This document shows positions 6,039-7,643 of a stretch of 7,643 nucleotides of DNA, one piece after another. The notes below the pieces were generated by a model that had not been told where the DNA came from, searched no databases, and was given only the letters and a program-made list of their open reading frames with translations. A program made the translations under genes and the position numbers. The number at the start of each line of letters is the position of its first letter. The stretch's first letter is position 1. Source of the DNA: Blastocatellia bacterium (lineage in GTDB: Bacteria; Acidobacteriota; Blastocatellia; UBA7656); NCBI GenBank assembly GCA_022615215.1, contig JAKEHD010000406.1:1-7643 (forward strand). The letters are read 5' to 3'.

Positions 6039-7157
6039 ATGGAAGAAATCTTCGATCAGATCGAAACGCTCGGAAAGACCGAGAAACGAGTAGCGATGGC
6101 GACGCTCGTGGCGACTCGCGGCACAAGCCCTAAGAAAGAGGGCGCGAAGATGTGGGTGAGCGAAGCGGGCCGCATACTCGGAGGCGTGACCATAGGCGGG
6201 TGCGCCGATGCGCGAGTGATCGAAGAGGCCGAAGAGTCGCTCGCTTCCTCTGAACCGCGCCTTCTTTCCGTCGCCCTCGGCGAAGAGGACGCCTGGGAAG
6301 GAGGGTTCACATGCGCAGGGACCATACAGGTCATGATAGAACCATTAGACCTGACCGGCTCTGAGGATAACCTTTTGAACCTCTACCGGACAATTCGCGC
6401 CGAGGTGGAAAATGGCAAATGCGCGGTTGTGGTAACGCTCCTTCAGTACCCCGACCGTCAGGGAGGGGTTTTGTCGAAGATGCTCGTCTTTGAAGACGGA
6501 GAGATGAAAGGCACTCTCGGCGATGCAGCATTAGATAAAGAGGCGCGCCTGAAGGCGCTCGATTTGATTCAGAAGCGGACCTCTCGCACGGTCGCGCTCG
6601 ATGCGAATCCGTCTTCTGCTGAAGTATTTTTCGAAGTGCATGGGCCTCGGCCGACTCTGATAATCTTCGGAGCGGGACACATCTCAATACCGCTCGTGGG
6701 CCTTGCAAGGGAGATGGGACTCAGAACCGTAGTGGTTGACGGCAGGCCCCGCTTTGCGACGAGGGAGAGATTTCCCGACGTGGATGAATTGCTGATCGGC
6801 ATCCCTTCGGAAATCGCCGAGCAGCTATCTTACACCGTCTCGACCTTCGTCGTGCTGACTGCGCACGATTACAAGTACGATATTCCAGTGCTCAAGACCG
6901 TGATCGAAACCGAGGCCGTATACATAGGCTTGCTGGGCAGCAAGAGACGGGGGCAGGCTATCTTGAAATTCCTCGAAGAGAGCGGAGTAGACGCGCAATT
7001 GCTTGCTCGCGTGCGCGTGCCGACGGGCCTCGATATTGGAGCGCAGACGGCCCAGGAGATAGCCCTTAGCATACTGGCCGAAGCCGTCGCGGTCAAAGCA
7101 GGCCGTACTGGAAGGCCGATGAGAGAGACGAGAGATGAAGGCAAAAGTGAAAAGTAA
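6039..7157 (+). CDS. XdhC/CoxF-family molybdenum-hydroxylase maturation protein
   Basis: A 372-residue protein of the XdhC/CoxI family. XdhC of Rhodobacter binds molybdenum cofactor, protects its sulfurated form and hands it to xanthine dehydrogenase; CoxF has a related role for CO dehydrogenase. The N-terminal domain (~15-160) carries ATRGTSP (25-31) and IGGC with C55, where the family usually has SGGC followed by VE; here it reads ADAR. The C-terminal Rossmann domain starts with IIFGAGHIS (G211, G213, H214), has an acidic strand end at D234, and keeps the GLLGSKRR motif (G300-R304) and P-x-GLDIGA. A dispersed repeat encodes residues 135-143 between two strands of the N-terminal domain. The tail RETRDEGKSEK and the stop codon come from a heptamer array. 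The 7-nt gap after the VWA gene implies co-transcription, though no clear ribosome binding site is seen. Family call firm; partner enzyme unknown. Confidence 0.92.
   Translation: MEEIFDQIETLGKTEKRVAMATLVATRGTSPKKEGAKMWVSEAGRILGGVTIGGCADARVIEEAEESLASSEPRLLSVALGEEDAWEGGFTCAGTIQVMIEPLDLTGSEDNLLNLYRTIRAEVENGKCAVVVTLLQYPDRQGGVLSKMLVFEDGEMKGTLGDAALDKEARLKALDLIQKRTSRTVALDANPSSAEVFFEVHGPRPTLIIFGAGHISIPLVGLAREMGLRTVVVDGRPRFATRERFPDVDELLIGIPSEIAEQLSYTVSTFVVLTAHDYKYDIPVLKTVIETEAVYIGLLGSKRRGQAILKFLEESGVDAQLLARVRVPTGLDIGAQTAQEIALSILAEAVAVKAGRTGRPMRETRDEGKSEK
6442..6468. repeat. 27-bp dispersed repeat, copy 2 (in XdhC-like gene)
   Basis: Matches 3536-3562 at 25 of 27 positions. It is read in the same codon phase as the first copy, giving Q136-Y-P-D-R-Q-G-G143, although the two proteins are unrelated. 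It falls between the strand VVVTLL and the strand SKMLVF, a place where XdhC proteins vary in length, which suggests an insertion that was tolerated. Confidence 0.85.
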
Positions 7158-7285
7158 ATCAGCTATCAGCTATCAGCTATCAGAGCGGAAAGCTAAAACC
7201 TACTGACGGCTGATGGCTGACAAGAAAGAAATCTTTATGGCTGATGGCTGAAGACTGACGGCTGGCGGTTGTTTGCCTTTTGCCT
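7126..7285. repeat. Composite facing heptamer arrays between the XdhC-like and SufU-like genes
   Basis: The left side runs in one 7-nt register from 7133: AGATGAA, GGCAAAA, GTGAAAA, GTAAATC, then three AGCTATC to 7181. The right side holds CTGACGG, CTGATGG, CTGACAA (7203-7223), then ATGGCTG x2, AAGACTG, ACGGCTG, GCGGTTG (7237-7271) and TTTGCCT x2 (7272-7285). Outer units GGCAAAA and TTTTGCC are complementary, as are the inner CAGCTAT and CTGATGG/CTGACGG units apart from one or two bases, so the region can fold as nested stems. The XdhC-like stop codon (7155-7157) sits in unit GTAAATC. No T-run suited to an intrinsic terminator follows. Confidence 0.88.
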
Positions 7286-7290
7286 CGAAT

Positions 7291-7295
7291 AGGAG
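7291..7295 (+). promoter_or_regulatory. Ribosome binding site (AGGAG) of the SufU-like gene
   Basis: AGGAG lies 5 nt before the ATG at 7301, directly after the end of the heptamer array at 7285. It is the clearest ribosome binding site in the window and fixes the start of the partial gene. Confidence 0.7.
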
Positions 7296-7300
7296 TGCTG

Positions 7301-7643
7301 ATGGCCGGTCCCTACAGTGAAGTCATACTCGATCATTTCCGCAATCCGCGGAATTACGGCAGCCTGCCCGCCGCCGATATAGTTCATGAAGGTGTAAACC
7401 CTCTATGCGGCGACCGCATAAGAATCGAGCTGGCGGTTAAGGGCAACATCGTGGAAGAGGCTCGCTTCAAGGGCAACGGATGCGCCATCAGCCTCGCTGC
7501 GGCTTCCCTGCTTACAGAGTTGATCGTGGGCGCGAATATAGATCAGAGTGAATTGATTTCGAATGAGGAGATTCTTTCAGCGTTACAGAGCGAAATCAGA
7601 CCAGCGCGAGTGAAGTGCGCCCTGCTCGCGCTCGAAGTGCTTC
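7301..7643 (+). CDS. IscU/SufU-like Fe-S cluster scaffold, 5' part (runs off window)
   Basis: The first 114 codons of a NifU-N/IscU-type protein, on which Fe-S clusters are assembled with sulfur from a cysteine desulfurase. It opens with YSEVILDHFRNPRN, typical of the family, and shows the three ligand motifs: NPLCGD (C36, D38), GNGCAIS (C61) and VKCALLALEVL (C106). The residue before the third cysteine is lysine, as in SufU; IscU has histidine there. But C61 and C106 are only 45 residues apart, about the IscU spacing (43 in E. coli) and less than in Bacillus SufU (62), so the SufU-type insertion is absent. The ATG at 7301 has AGGAG 5 nt upstream. It lies 143 nt after the XdhC-like gene, across a repeat array, and could belong to the same transcript or start a new suf unit. 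Only a short C-terminal end should be missing. Confidence 0.92.
   Translation, partial: MAGPYSEVILDHFRNPRNYGSLPAADIVHEGVNPLCGDRIRIELAVKGNIVEEARFKGNGCAISLAAASLLTELIVGANIDQSELISNEEILSALQSEIRPARVKCALLALEVL

Noticed and set aside
7158..7223. Rho-independent terminator after the XdhC-like gene
   Set aside because: The facing heptamers can pair, but no T-tract follows and the region continues as more heptamers.
7269..7293. Sigma-70 promoter before the SufU-like gene
   Set aside because: TTGTTT with a weak AT-containing element can be drawn, but the stretch is made of TTTGCCT repeats and the -10 match is poor.

Overview
The window is a single-direction block of five plus-strand genes from a moderately GC-rich bacterium. 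In order they are: a very large helical protein with a C-terminal P-loop ATPase domain, an MscS-family mechanosensitive channel, a CoxE-like von Willebrand A protein, an XdhC/CoxF-family molybdenum-hydroxylase maturation protein, and the start of an IscU/SufU-type iron-sulfur scaffold that runs off the right edge. No RNA gene, CRISPR array, transposase or U-tract terminator is visible. The host is not identifiable with certainty. Free use of the ATA isoleucine codon, the Cox/Xdh accessory genes and the many families of 7-nt tandem repeats would fit an acidobacterium of the Blastocatellia type, but that is a recollection of style, not a search result.

Layout. 1-3379: ATPase gene, whose frame is open to the left edge. 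3400-4791: MscS channel with signal peptide and a long charged/proline-rich periplasmic linker, 20 nt behind the ATPase gene. 4792-4873: short gap filled by a repeat-derived hairpin. 4874-6031: CoxE-like VWA protein. 6039-7157: XdhC/CoxF-like protein, 7 nt after the VWA gene. 7158-7300: gap almost wholly made of heptamer arrays. 7301-7643: SufU/IscU-like scaffold, 5' part.

How the genes work together. CoxE and XdhC/CoxF proteins are accessory factors that mature molybdenum hydroxylases (CO dehydrogenase, xanthine dehydrogenase and relatives); no structural subunits lie inside the window. The Fe-S scaffold could serve the 2Fe-2S clusters of the same enzymes or simply be general Fe-S machinery. 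The ATPase and MscS genes are so close that they are probably co-transcribed, suggesting an ATPase-linked membrane channel; I do not recognise this pair as a named system.

The most striking feature is the repeats. At least six loci hold short tandem units, mostly of 7 nt (GGATGAA, CAGCCGT/CAGCTAT, GTCCGTC, ACCACTG, GGCAAAA/TTTGCCT), often arranged as two facing arrays that can fold into hairpins. They do not only sit between genes. They provide the apparent start region of the ATPase, an in-frame insert in its helical region, the residues just after the channel's signal peptide, and the stop codons of the channel and XdhC genes. A separate 27-bp dispersed repeat occurs once in the channel gene and once in the XdhC gene, in the same reading frame, giving the shared peptide QYPDxxGG.
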